NCBI RefSeq assembly: GCF_026126405.1
Contig: NZ_JAFMTQ010000010.1
Coordinates: 1-64,000, forward strand
DNA: 64,000 bases
From: Aureitalea sp. L0-47
Lineage (GTDB): Bacteria > Bacteroidota > Bacteroidia > Flavobacteriales > Flavobacteriaceae
Reading direction: 5' to 3'
Position numbers and translations under genes: made by a program. Under the pieces are notes generated by a model. The model was not told the origin of the DNA. It did not search any database and saw nothing but the letters and a program-made list of their open reading frames with translations. Shown one piece after another: positions 18,058 through 25,618 of this stretch. Within the stretch, counting starts at the first letter, position 1. Each line of letters opens with the position of its first letter.

Positions 18058-19200
18058 TCAGGTGCATAAATATGGGTTTTGCCACCCATTAGCTGGCAAA
18101 TCTTTCAATTCCTCTTGTAATTTTTCAGTAAAGGAACTATCAATTGTTCCTGTAATATTATTATGATATTGAACTTCGTTGAATTCGAATTTTCGAATTT
18201 TAAATTCGTCTAACTGGCTTTCATTAAATGAATTATATCGAAGCAATCCCCTGGGGGATTCTATAGATTTGCCGTTTAAAGCGTCTTGTAGTCTTGCCAT
18301 GATGGTTCCTTCAGAAGAAATACTCTCAACAATCGTGATACCTACTTCATAACCCATAAGGCTGATGATGTTAACAGGAATATCATATTGAGCTGTATAA
18401 TTCGAAATAAATTCCCGCATAGCCGGGCTGCCATCATCGAATGACCAACTGGCAATGGTTTCAAGTTTCTGAATACCGTAATCTTCGGTGGCTATTGCCT
18501 CATCGGTAAGCGAGGGGTTGGCCATAATTGGGATTTTCCCATTGTAGTCTGAATTGGCAAAAGCCTTTAAAAATTTATCACCTTCTTTATAACTAAAGAT
18601 TCCGTAGATAAAATCTGGTTCTTCTTCTTGTATGCCTTGAAACAGTCCTTCAAAAGTTTCCAATTTGTAATCGGCATTACCTACAAAGAACCGAGTAATA
18701 TTGCCTCCCTTTGAAGTGAATCCCAGGTTAAAGGCCTCCGTCATATGGTAGGCACCATCGTAAAAGGATACCGCCAACAGACATTTCTTTCCCATATGTT
18801 CTGCGGCGTATTGTCCCGCAGCGAACGAGGATTGCCATAGATTTAATGTATGATGAAGGACATAGGGGTTACAATGTTCTTCATTATATACCCTTCCACC
18901 TAGGTCCAGATGAATAAGCGGTCGCTTGTATTGCTCCTGAAGCCTTGCTAATTGAGGTAGCAGCAGCACACCACAAAATGATAAAGTGAGATCCACATCT
19001 TCCTGAAGGATCAGTTTTTCTGCACTTTTAAGCACTTGGTCATCTGCTGCCACTCCAATATTTTCAACAATAAAAGAGGGTGATTCCTGAATGGATTCGC
19101 TTTTCGAAAAAGCTAATTTCAGACCATTCAATAAATCCATACCCAGAGTTGGGTACATATCTGACTTAGGGATAAGAATCCCTATTTTTAATCTCCCCAC
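18058..19200 (-). CDS. Periplasmic-binding-protein type 1 fold protein without a signal peptide
   Basis: 380 residues. The N-terminus MGRLKIGILIPKSDMYPTLGMDLLNGLKLAF is the first strand and helix of a LivK-like (ABC-type branched-chain amino-acid binding) domain. FIVENIGVAADDQVLKSAEKLILQEDVDLTLSF, PLIHLDLGGR, GQYAAEHMGKKCLLAVSFYDGAYHM and EEEPDFIYGIFSYKEGDKFLKAF continue the two-lobe Rossmann pattern. The start is GTG 19200, 17 nt after the collar gene stop, and no export signal or lipobox precedes the fold, so it should stay in the cytoplasm or leave by a route without a classical signal. No permease or ATPase genes are nearby. It is probably the third gene of an operon (Tat protein, collar protein, this). 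Ligand unknown. Confidence 0.78.
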   Translation of the reverse strand: MGRLKIGILIPKSDMYPTLGMDLLNGLKLAFSKSESIQESPSFIVENIGVAADDQVLKSAEKLILQEDVDLTLSFCGVLLLPQLARLQEQYKRPLIHLDLGGRVYNEEHCNPYVLHHTLNLWQSSFAAGQYAAEHMGKKCLLAVSFYDGAYHMTEAFNLGFTSKGGNITRFFVGNADYKLETFEGLFQGIQEEEPDFIYGIFSYKEGDKFLKAFANSDYNGKIPIMANPSLTDEAIATEDYGIQKLETIASWSFDDGSPAMREFISNYTAQYDIPVNIISLMGYEVGITIVESISSEGTIMARLQDALNGKSIESPRGLLRYNSFNESQLDEFKIRKFEFNEVQYHNNITGTIDSSFTEKLQEELKDLPANGWQNPYLCT

Positions 19201-19217
19201 AATTTATTCTTTGTCGA

Positions 19218-19745
19218 TTAATTTCTGGATGGGAAAATACCCTGTAAGCAGATCTCATAATTCAATGCTAACCAGGGTTGCATGTTGTTATGCGATTGGT
19301 TTCCTCCTGAATTCCCTGTCGAGACACCACCGAGCGATGCACCGGAAGTAGGATCCTCATTAAAGGCGTTAGCGTGATTGGCAATGATCTGCCCATTCAC
19401 ATTACCTTCTTCCCCGTTAGCAGAACTCACTGCAACTGTAGCAGGGTGGTTGTGTGCAGGGATCTGAAGCGTATTCAAGGTTACATTTTCTTCTCCTGAT
19501 CTTTGTCCTAGTTGTCTTGGAGTGAGTCCCGGTCCGGCTGAATTACCACCAGAATGTACAACTACTCGACCGCGTAGATCGGGCAAGGCAAAAGTAGTAC
19601 GGCCATCACCTCCGTAGGTAGTTCCTAAAATCGAGAATAGTGCACTATTCTGAGATATCGGCAGAAGTTGTCCGTTGCAATACGCAAAAGCCCGAATCGG
19701 GAAATTTCCCGCGAATAAGATTATCTGTCCTAAAAAGAATTCCAT
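19218..19745 (-). CDS. Phage tail-collar domain protein, MdpB-like (copy A)
   Basis: 175 residues. The N-terminal collar domain has the family signature GQIILFAGNFPIRAFAYCNGQLLPIS, LGTTYGGDGRTTFALPDLRGR. It is followed by NTLQIPAHNHPATVAVSS and a C-terminal ALNYEICLQGIFPSRN. The family contains phage short-tail-fibre pieces and the so-called microcystin-dependent proteins of non-phage bacterial loci. It has no signal peptide. It lies 30 nt after the Tat-signal gene and 17 nt before the binding-protein gene. It is more divergent than the two copies at 21.5-22.7 kb but shares their GEEGxxNGQxIA segment and the PSRN end. No phage assembly genes are nearby. Confidence 0.88.
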   Translation of the reverse strand: MEFFLGQIILFAGNFPIRAFAYCNGQLLPISQNSALFSILGTTYGGDGRTTFALPDLRGRVVVHSGGNSAGPGLTPRQLGQRSGEENVTLNTLQIPAHNHPATVAVSSANGEEGNVNGQIIANHANAFNEDPTSGASLGGVSTGNSGGNQSHNNMQPWLALNYEICLQGIFPSRN

Positions 19746-19775
19746 AATTAGTTAGTTTTTGAAAGTTATTTATGA

Positions 19776-20321
19776 TTAAATCGAGATATTAAAGTTTATT
19801 TCCGAATTGCCATTTGATCTACTTGAGGAGGGTAATAACTTTGATCCTAAGGCCGATTGGGAATTGAAATGGTCGGAGGTAATAAATACACCATGCACAT
19901 TTATAAGAATTTCTGTAAATACAACCTTGCCCTGGTGACTCACTTTGAAATAGATCCGCGGACTGGATTGTTCTTTCCGTCCGGGAATATCTGTGATAAA
20001 TTTATATTCACCGGAATGGTTCGTTTTGAGTTTTCCGCGATTCCTGAATTTTAAGGAGCTCGCCGAGCGATGCCAAACTTCTATTTCCGCATTCTTTAAC
20101 GGAGTTGAGCCTGAGGAATCATAGATTACTCCTTGAACCGTTACGTGATCGCCAAAAATAGTTGTTCTTAAATCGGTCTTCTCTTCTGCAAAGGGATTAT
20201 ATCCTTCATAAGGACAATCACTCACAAAAGCATTAATAGTATTTGAAGAAATAAAAGCTATTCCGGTTGCCGCCAAAGCAGACTTTGACATAAACAACCG
20301 ACGGGAAGTCGAAATTTTCAT
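19776..20321 (-). CDS. Tat-exported protein resembling an intradiol dioxygenase core, probably without the iron site
   Basis: 181 residues. The N-terminus MKISTSRRLFMSKSALAATG is a twin-arginine signal (SRRLFMSK) with a hydrophobic stretch to about residue 31. Residues about 60-150 match the intradiol ring-cleavage dioxygenase beta-sandwich: VTVQGVIYDSSGSTPLKNAEIEVWHRSA, RGKLKTNHSGEYKFITDIPG, PRIYFKVSHQGKVVFTEILI. In active enzymes the PG...R.HIHF segment supplies iron-binding His; here the corresponding text is SPRIYFKV with no His, and I find no Tyr-Tyr-His-His set. It may be a binding rather than a catalytic domain. It is first in a run with a collar gene and the binding-fold gene. Confidence 0.68.
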   Translation of the reverse strand: MKISTSRRLFMSKSALAATGIAFISSNTINAFVSDCPYEGYNPFAEEKTDLRTTIFGDHVTVQGVIYDSSGSTPLKNAEIEVWHRSASSLKFRNRGKLKTNHSGEYKFITDIPGRKEQSSPRIYFKVSHQGKVVFTEILINVHGVFITSDHFNSQSALGSKLLPSSSRSNGNSEINFNISI

Positions 20322-20473
20322 GTTGGTTTAGTTAGTTCCTTAAAACTACATCGAAATTTTCTTTTTTTCTAATTTAATTTTTGAAATCCATTTTTTTCTT
20401 GCTGAAGCATTGTGCGAAATGTAAATTCTATATATTGAAAAAAATATTCAAAACCTGTTCCCGTACCCTTCCC

Positions 20474-21511
20474 ATGCAACATAATAACAACCTGGTCGCG
20501 ATACTGAAAAATGTCGCAGAACTGATTTTTTCTAACACGCACGCATACGTCGAACTTAAAGATGTGCTAAGCAAGTGGAAGGAATCTCTGGAACTGCATC
20601 ACAAGTTGGATATGAACTCTCCCGAGTATAATGAGAATGTTTACCTGGAGGAAGGTAAAGCCATTGCTACCCGCTGGGCAGCCTTGTGTATAGAGGACCT
20701 CATTAGAACAAAAAGATTTGTGCGAGCAGTAAGAAAAGCTGTAGATGCCGTTTTGCACAAACAAGCGGGAAAACCAGCAACCATTATGTACGTTGGAACA
20801 GGTCCCTTCGCAACTCTGGTACTCCCTTTGACCCAAATTTTCTCACCATCGGAACTTCAATTAGATCTCATAGAGGTGAATACGGAAAGCTTCAAATTGC
20901 TGAATAGCACCATAGATAGTTATGGGATACGAGACTTTATAAGAAATTGTTATTGTGCGGATGCAACTCAATTCAGGGTTGATAACGATGACGTCGACAT
21001 TCTCCTGGTTGAATGTCTGCAACAGGCGCTCGCACGCGAACCACAAGTCAAGATCGTGGAGAATCTCGTACCGCAATTAAAGGGTGATCTGATCCTTATC
21101 CCAGAGGACATTACCCTCTCTTTAGCCCTTGTGAACACAAAACAGCAACAATCATTTATGCACAACCTTGATTCGGAAAAAGTAATTGAGTTCTATGAGA
21201 TCATCGATACTGTCTTTAGTATAAATAAAGAAGTAATTCAGAAAAATAGTATTCAGTTTAACTCTCAGACGAATTTGTTCGATGAAGAACAACTAAGAGA
21301 ATACAATAGGATCTCAATATTTACAGAAATGAGGTTGTATGAAGATGAAATTCTGACCTATAACGAAAGTGGACTGACCATTCCATGGGATGTAAATGAT
21401 TTCACTTCCAAGGCTCCTGTGTACGGAGTAACGACGAATTATGTCACAGGAAATGATCCCAAATTGGATATAAAACTAATCAGGACCCGTGAAACGGGCC
21501 CTGATCAATAA
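20474..21511 (+). CDS. SAM-dependent methyltransferase-like protein, PRMT-like Rossmann domain
   Basis: 345 residues from ATG 20474 (MQHNNN). A helical N-terminal part (about 1-105) precedes a class I methyltransferase core: motif I IMYVGTGPFATLVLPL, the acidic end of strand 2 in LDLIEVN, CADATQF after strand 3, and VDILLVECLQQALAREPQV, which resembles the arginine-methyltransferase double-E loop in layout. LKGDLILIPEDI follows as strand 5. The C-terminal part (about 230-345) looks beta-rich, like the PRMT barrel. An upstream in-frame ATG at 20381 would add 31 residues rich in Cys and Lys and is less likely. It is transcribed away from the Tat gene and towards collar gene B, which ends 14 nt away. 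The substrate is unknown. Confidence 0.7.
   Translation: MQHNNNLVAILKNVAELIFSNTHAYVELKDVLSKWKESLELHHKLDMNSPEYNENVYLEEGKAIATRWAALCIEDLIRTKRFVRAVRKAVDAVLHKQAGKPATIMYVGTGPFATLVLPLTQIFSPSELQLDLIEVNTESFKLLNSTIDSYGIRDFIRNCYCADATQFRVDNDDVDILLVECLQQALAREPQVKIVENLVPQLKGDLILIPEDITLSLALVNTKQQQSFMHNLDSEKVIEFYEIIDTVFSINKEVIQKNSIQFNSQTNLFDEEQLREYNRISIFTEMRLYEDEILTYNESGLTIPWDVNDFTSKAPVYGVTTNYVTGNDPKLDIKLIRTRETGPDQ
21479..21505. terminator. Hairpin between convergent methyltransferase and collar gene B
   Basis: ATCAGG-A-CCCGT / ACGGG-C-CCTGAT forms an 11-bp stem with one mismatch and a GAA loop, inside the last codons of the methyltransferase gene. The minus-strand side is followed by a T-rich tail, so it may serve collar gene B, and perhaps both genes. 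Confidence 0.45.
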
Positions 21512-21525
21512 GGATTTTAGTTTAA

Positions 21526-22044
21526 TTAATTCCTGGATGGGAATATTCCTTGTAAAGCAATACACATATTGATTCCAAGGAATGGATTACGAGAACCGAA
21601 GGCTTGTCCGTTACCAGCATTTGCCGTATTGAATGCTTTCAATGCAGCACCCGCTGTTGCATCCTCGTTAAACGAACCTGCGCTATCTGCGATAACCTGG
21701 CCGTTGGCAGTACCCTCTTCTCCGGCAGTACTACTTACTGGAACACTTACGCCATGTGCGTGTGCAGGAACGTTGTTAGCGTTCAGCGTGATCGTTTCCG
21801 TTCCACCTTTTTCACCCCAGCTGATATTACTCAAACCGGCACCGTTCCCCATTCCTACGATTGATCTGCCTCGTAGGTCCGGCAAGCCGAATGTGGTTCT
21901 TCCGTCTCCACCAAAGGTGGTCCCTAGAAGTGAAAATACCGCTGTATAGCTTGAAATAGATAATAATTGTCCTTCACATTTCGCCCATCCACGTGGTGCG
22001 AAGTTAAATCCGAAGGCTTGAATTTGTCCAATAAATGGTTCCAT
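21526..22044 (-). CDS. Phage tail-collar domain protein, MdpB-like (copy B)
   Basis: 172 residues: collar signature GQIQAFGFNFAPRGWAKCEGQLL, LGTTFGGDGRTTFGLPDLRGR, then GGTETITLNANNVPAHAHGV, SSTAGEEGTANGQVIAD and the C-terminal CIALQGIFPSRN. By hand count it matches copy C at 149 of 172 positions, so the two are recent paralogs. Differences cluster in residues 22-45 and 66-77, the rest being almost invariant. No signal peptide. The gene is 93 nt downstream of copy C and convergent with the methyltransferase gene. Confidence 0.88.
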   Translation of the reverse strand: MEPFIGQIQAFGFNFAPRGWAKCEGQLLSISSYTAVFSLLGTTFGGDGRTTFGLPDLRGRSIVGMGNGAGLSNISWGEKGGTETITLNANNVPAHAHGVSVPVSSTAGEEGTANGQVIADSAGSFNEDATAGAALKAFNTANAGNGQAFGSRNPFLGINMCIALQGIFPSRN

Positions 22045-22137
22045 AATTAAAAAGATTTAAATGATTAACAGGTTTAAATTTCACTAGTCACTACCGTGAA
22101 TATCATAAGTGAAAAAACCAATTAGTCTTAGTTATGA

Positions 22138-22656
22138 TTAATTTCTTGAAGGGTATGTCCCTATTAAAGCGATGCACACATTAATTCCGAGAAATGGGTT
22201 ACGTGATCCGAAGGCTTGTCCGTTACCAGCATTGGCTGTATTGAATGCTTTCAGAGCAGCACCGGCAGTAACATCCTCGTTAAAGCCACCTGCATGGTCG
22301 GCGATTACCTGGCCGTTGGCAGTACCTTCTTCTCCGGCAGTACTGCTTACAGGTACACTAACACCGTGCGCATGTGCAGGAACGTTGTTCGCGTTAAGAG
22401 TGATGGTTTCTGTTCCGCCTTTTTCTCCCATGGTGATATTACTCAGTCCTGGTCCGTTACCTTCACCAACGATAGATCTGCCTCGTAAATCGGGTAGCGC
22501 AAAAGTTGTTCGTCCATCGCCTCCGTAAATGGTTCCTAAAAGTGAAAATAATGCTTGATTTTGTGCAATAGGTAATAATTGCCCTGCACATTGTGCCCAA
22601 CCTCTAGGTGCGAAGTTAAATCCGAAGGCTTGAATTTGTCCGACAAATGGTTCCAT
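22138..22656 (-). CDS. Phage tail-collar domain protein, MdpB-like (copy C)
   Basis: 172 residues with the same layout as copy B: GQIQAFGFNFAPRGWAQCAGQLLPIAQNQALFSLLG, YGGDGRTTFALPDLRGRSIVG, PAHAHGV and a CIALIGTYPSRN end. It reads like the ancestral form since its collar domain is closer to copy A (LPIAQNQALFS versus LPISQNSALFS). It is the most upstream of the collar genes. The 228-nt gap to htpG holds its promoter region, in which I find no convincing TAnnTTTG element. Like its paralogs it has no export signal. Confidence 0.88.
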   Translation of the reverse strand: MEPFVGQIQAFGFNFAPRGWAQCAGQLLPIAQNQALFSLLGTIYGGDGRTTFALPDLRGRSIVGEGNGPGLSNITMGEKGGTETITLNANNVPAHAHGVSVPVSSTAGEEGTANGQVIADHAGGFNEDVTAGAALKAFNTANAGNGQAFGSRNPFLGINVCIALIGTYPSRN

Positions 22657-22840
22657 AATAAAGTGTTTAATTGATTATTAGTTTTTGTTTGATTCGTTCT
22701 CTCGCTATCGTTAGATCCGCAATCGAAATAATTTGTATAAGTAAATTTGGAATTATATTAATTAGTTTCAGGTGCTAAGTTATTGTGCCATGCTATATCG
22801 TGGTATCCGTATAAATACGTAAATCATAAGCATAAAAAAA

Positions 22841-22861
22841 CCGCTGTCTTTTGGACAGCGG
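22841..22861 (-). terminator. Intrinsic terminator of htpG
   Basis: 8-bp stem CCGCTGTC / GACAGCGG with a 5-nt loop. On the minus strand it is followed by seven T. It lies 23 nt past the htpG stop. Confidence 0.9.
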
Positions 22862-22884
22862 TCTTCGCTTCAAAAAAATGATCT

Positions 22885-24771
22885 CTATTTGATCATGTCG
22901 TAGCTTCTTTTAATAAACTCTGTCATATCTTCTCCTTTGAGCAAATTCTTACTCAGTTTGGCAAGATCTAATGCCTGGTTCACAAGTCGCTCTTTCTTTT
23001 TCCGGGTTTTGGTGTTTAGGATCTGTCCAACCAGTTCGTGATTGGTATTCACCACCAGGTTGTACATTTCAGGCATAGCACCCATTCCAAACATGCCACC
23101 ACCGGTTTGCTGCATCTCTTTCATTCGACGCATGAATTCCGGTTCAGTGATAATGAACGGACTAGCATTGCTGTCCATGGCTTCCAACTTGACCGAGAAT
23201 TTTTCAGAAGGAATAATTTCAGAAAGCATGGTTTGTAAGGTTTCTGATTCTTCCTCAGAAAGTTTCGAAATAGCCTCATCCTCCTTCTTGATCAGGGCGT
23301 CGATCGCATCACTGTCAACTCTCACAAATGAGGTGTTCTCATTCTTGCTTTCCATCTTCTGAAGCAAATGAGAAACTATAGGAGAATCCAGTAGCAAGAC
23401 CTCATATCCTTTGTCCTTGGCGGCCTCTATATAACCGTGCTGAGCTTCTTTGTCGGAAGCGTAAAGAATTACAAGCTTGTCATCTTTGTCGGTCTGAAGA
23501 TCCTTAATCTTCTCCTTCAATTCGTCAAAGGTATAGTAGGTGCCGTCTACTGTTGGATACAATGCAAAATCCTGTGCCTTATCGAAGAATTTGTCTTCGG
23601 TAAGCATACCGTATTCGATCACCATCTTGATATCGTTCCACTTGGCTTCAAAGTCCTCCCGGTTATCATTGAATAAACTCTTTAGTTTGTCGGCTACCTT
23701 TCGTGTGATATAGCTGGAGATTTTCTTCACAGCTCCATCCGCTTGTAAATAGCTTCGGGATACATTCAAAGGGATGTCCGGACTGTCTATTACCCCCCGT
23801 AACATGGTTAGGAACTCAGGAACGATACCTTCTACATTGTCTGTTACAAACACCTGGTTTTGGTACAGCTGAATTCTATCCTTCTGCACGTTCAGGTCGT
23901 TCGTAAGTTTTGGGAAGTATAGAATACCCGTAAGATTGAAAGGGTAATCAACATTCAGGTGAATGTTAAACAGCGGTTCCTCGAACTGCATGGGATATAA
24001 TTCTCGGTAGAACTTCTTGTAATCCTCTTCTTCCAGCTCTGTGGGCTGTTTGGTCCAGGCCGGATTAGGATTATTTATAATATTGTCTACTTCAAGGGTT
24101 GGAGCAGGATCATCTTCCTTGGCATCCTCCGGCTTGGGAAGGGTTTCCGTTCTGGTTCCGAACTTGATCGGGATAGGCATGAACTTGTTGTACTTCACCA
24201 GTAATTCACGAATGCGTGCATCCTCCAGGAACTGGGTGTCTTCGTCGCTAATATGCAGAATGATCTCTGTGCCTCGCTCCTTCTTGTCAGCCTCTTCCAG
24301 TGTATAATTCGGCGATCCGTCGCAGGTCCAGTGCGCTGCCGGTTCATCTTTGTAACTCTTGGTAATGATCTCCACTTTGTTTGCTACCATAAAGGAAGAG
24401 TAGAAACCTAGTCCGAAATGCCCAATGATCCCGGCATCTTCACCGTTCTTATCCTTGTATTTTTCGAGGAATTCTTCGGCGCCCGAAAAGGCGATCTCGT
24501 TAATGTATTTCTTTACTTCATCGGCTGTCATCCCGATTCCCTGGTCGATAATATGAAGTTTCTGATTCTCCTTGTCGATCTTAACTTCAATTATCGGGCT
24601 GCCATATTCAACTTTAGCTTCTCCTATATTGGTAAGGTGCTTCAGTTTAAGTGTAGCATCCGTGGCATTGGAAATTAGCTCCCTTAGAAAGATCTCGTGA
24701 TCACTGTAAAGGAATTTCTTGATGAGAGGAAATATGTTTTCTACCGAAACATTAATAGTACCTGAACTCAT
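22885..24771 (-). CDS. htpG: Molecular chaperone HtpG (bacterial Hsp90)
   Basis: 628 residues, the usual length. The N-terminal GHKL ATPase domain shows the family motifs FLRELISNATDA (ATP-binding Asn, Glu), DQGIGMT, IGHFGLGFYSSFMV and GTEI. The middle domain carries the conserved FPLNVSRSYLQ-like stretch as IPLNVSRSYLQ. The C-terminal dimerisation part ends in EFIKRSYDMIK. HtpG is an ATP-driven chaperone of stress-damaged and client proteins in the cytoplasm. It is transcribed away from the TetR-family gene; the 181-nt shared intergenic region contains two near-perfect palindromes. A terminator closes it. Confidence 0.97.
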   Translation of the reverse strand: MSSGTINVSVENIFPLIKKFLYSDHEIFLRELISNATDATLKLKHLTNIGEAKVEYGSPIIEVKIDKENQKLHIIDQGIGMTADEVKKYINEIAFSGAEEFLEKYKDKNGEDAGIIGHFGLGFYSSFMVANKVEIITKSYKDEPAAHWTCDGSPNYTLEEADKKERGTEIILHISDEDTQFLEDARIRELLVKYNKFMPIPIKFGTRTETLPKPEDAKEDDPAPTLEVDNIINNPNPAWTKQPTELEEEDYKKFYRELYPMQFEEPLFNIHLNVDYPFNLTGILYFPKLTNDLNVQKDRIQLYQNQVFVTDNVEGIVPEFLTMLRGVIDSPDIPLNVSRSYLQADGAVKKISSYITRKVADKLKSLFNDNREDFEAKWNDIKMVIEYGMLTEDKFFDKAQDFALYPTVDGTYYTFDELKEKIKDLQTDKDDKLVILYASDKEAQHGYIEAAKDKGYEVLLLDSPIVSHLLQKMESKNENTSFVRVDSDAIDALIKKEDEAISKLSEEESETLQTMLSEIIPSEKFSVKLEAMDSNASPFIITEPEFMRRMKEMQQTGGGMFGMGAMPEMYNLVVNTNHELVGQILNTKTRKKKERLVNQALDLAKLSKNLLKGEDMTEFIKRSYDMIK

Positions 24772-24851
24772 AGTATGTGTTTTTTATTCTGAATAATTCT
24801 AAATGATCAATCGCTCCACCTATGTCAAATAGAATACCATTTTTACTGATA

Positions 24852-24902
24852 TGACATGATGTCACAGACTATAAACTTTAACAAACAATTTTGTTTAACA
24901 AA
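24852..24902. promoter_or_regulatory. Candidate operators between htpG and the TetR-family gene
   Basis: Two palindromes stand out: TGACATGATGTCA (24852-24864, perfect around a central G) and TTTGTTTAACAAA (24890-24902, perfect around a central T). A further copy of TTTAACAAA lies at 24877-24885, 17 nt upstream of the copy inside the second palindrome. The second palindrome ends 24 nt before the -7 element of the TetR gene, a position suited to autoregulation. A related sequence follows the kinase gene at 26929-26947. Confidence 0.5.
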
Positions 24903-24926
24903 TACTCAATAAACTTAAACATTATG

Positions 24927-24934
24927 TATTTTTG
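24927..24934 (+). promoter_or_regulatory. -7 element of the TetR-kinase operon
   Basis: TATTTTTG matches TAnnTTTG and ends 18 nt before ATG 24953. It contains the TTG that could otherwise be read as an upstream start, which makes ATG 24953 the better start. Confidence 0.55.
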
Positions 24935-24952
24935 AATTCAAAATTAAAGGAT

Positions 24953-25618
24953 ATGTCTGCAAAGAAATCAACAACAAAGAAAGCTCCCAATAGAGATCAG
25001 GTAATCTCAGCATACATGCAATATTGCCTGGAACACGAGAAGTCTCCAATTAGCGTTTATAAGTTTTGCAAGGAGAACTCCTTTACAGAGGAGCAGTTCT
25101 ATTCTTTCTTTGGTTCTTTTGAAGGACTTCAGAAGGAAATATGGAATTCATTCTTCGATAGTACCATGAAACTTCTTCACAAGCAGAAGGAATTCGAAGG
25201 ATTTTCGAACCAGGAAAAGATGCTCAGTTTCTTCTTCACCTTCTTCGAAATGCTCACTGCAAACCGAAGTTACGTATTGTTCGCTTTAAGCGAGAAAAAG
25301 GACATGATGAAGAACATGGCCCAGCTCAAAGGCCTTCGGGGTCATATTAAAGAGTTTGCATCGGAACTTATAGAGATCAAAAACGATGAGAAGCAGTTCA
25401 ATATACTCAAGCATCCCGTCTCTGTTTTTTCTGAAGGAGCCTGGTTACAAACCCTCTTCATTTTGAAATACTGGATGGAAGACACTTCACCGTCATTTGA
25501 AAAGACCGATGTGGTTATCGAGAAGTCGGTAAGGGCCATCTTCGATGTGTTCGAAACAACACCGCTGGAAAGTTTACTCGACTTTGGAAAGTTCCTTTGG
25601 AAAGAAAAGATGAACTAA
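24953..25618 (+). CDS. TetR/AcrR-family transcriptional regulator
   Basis: 221 residues from ATG 24953. A basic N-terminus (SAKKSTTKKAPNRDQVI) leads into a TetR-type DNA-binding region: helix AYMQYCLEHEKSPISVYKFCKENSFTEEQFYSFFGS, where FCKENSFTEEQFYSFF takes the place of the usual recognition helix ending in YYHF. A helical ligand/dimer domain follows to residue 221. The kinase gene starts immediately after the stop (TAA then ATG, no gap), so both are one operon. Autoregulation through the palindromes upstream is plausible. The ligand is unknown. Confidence 0.85.
   Translation: MSAKKSTTKKAPNRDQVISAYMQYCLEHEKSPISVYKFCKENSFTEEQFYSFFGSFEGLQKEIWNSFFDSTMKLLHKQKEFEGFSNQEKMLSFFFTFFEMLTANRSYVLFALSEKKDMMKNMAQLKGLRGHIKEFASELIEIKNDEKQFNILKHPVSVFSEGAWLQTLFILKYWMEDTSPSFEKTDVVIEKSVRAIFDVFETTPLESLLDFGKFLWKEKMN

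Noticed and set aside
20381-20473. Upstream extension of the methyltransferase gene from ATG 20381
   Set aside because: It would add a Cys/Lys-rich 31-residue segment with no fold before the likely start at 20474; it falls in the divergent promoter region.
18058-22656. Collar genes read as part of a prophage
   Set aside because: No integrase, terminase, portal, capsid, tail tube, lysis or attachment-site repeat was found on either side; flanking genes are ordinary chromosomal ones.
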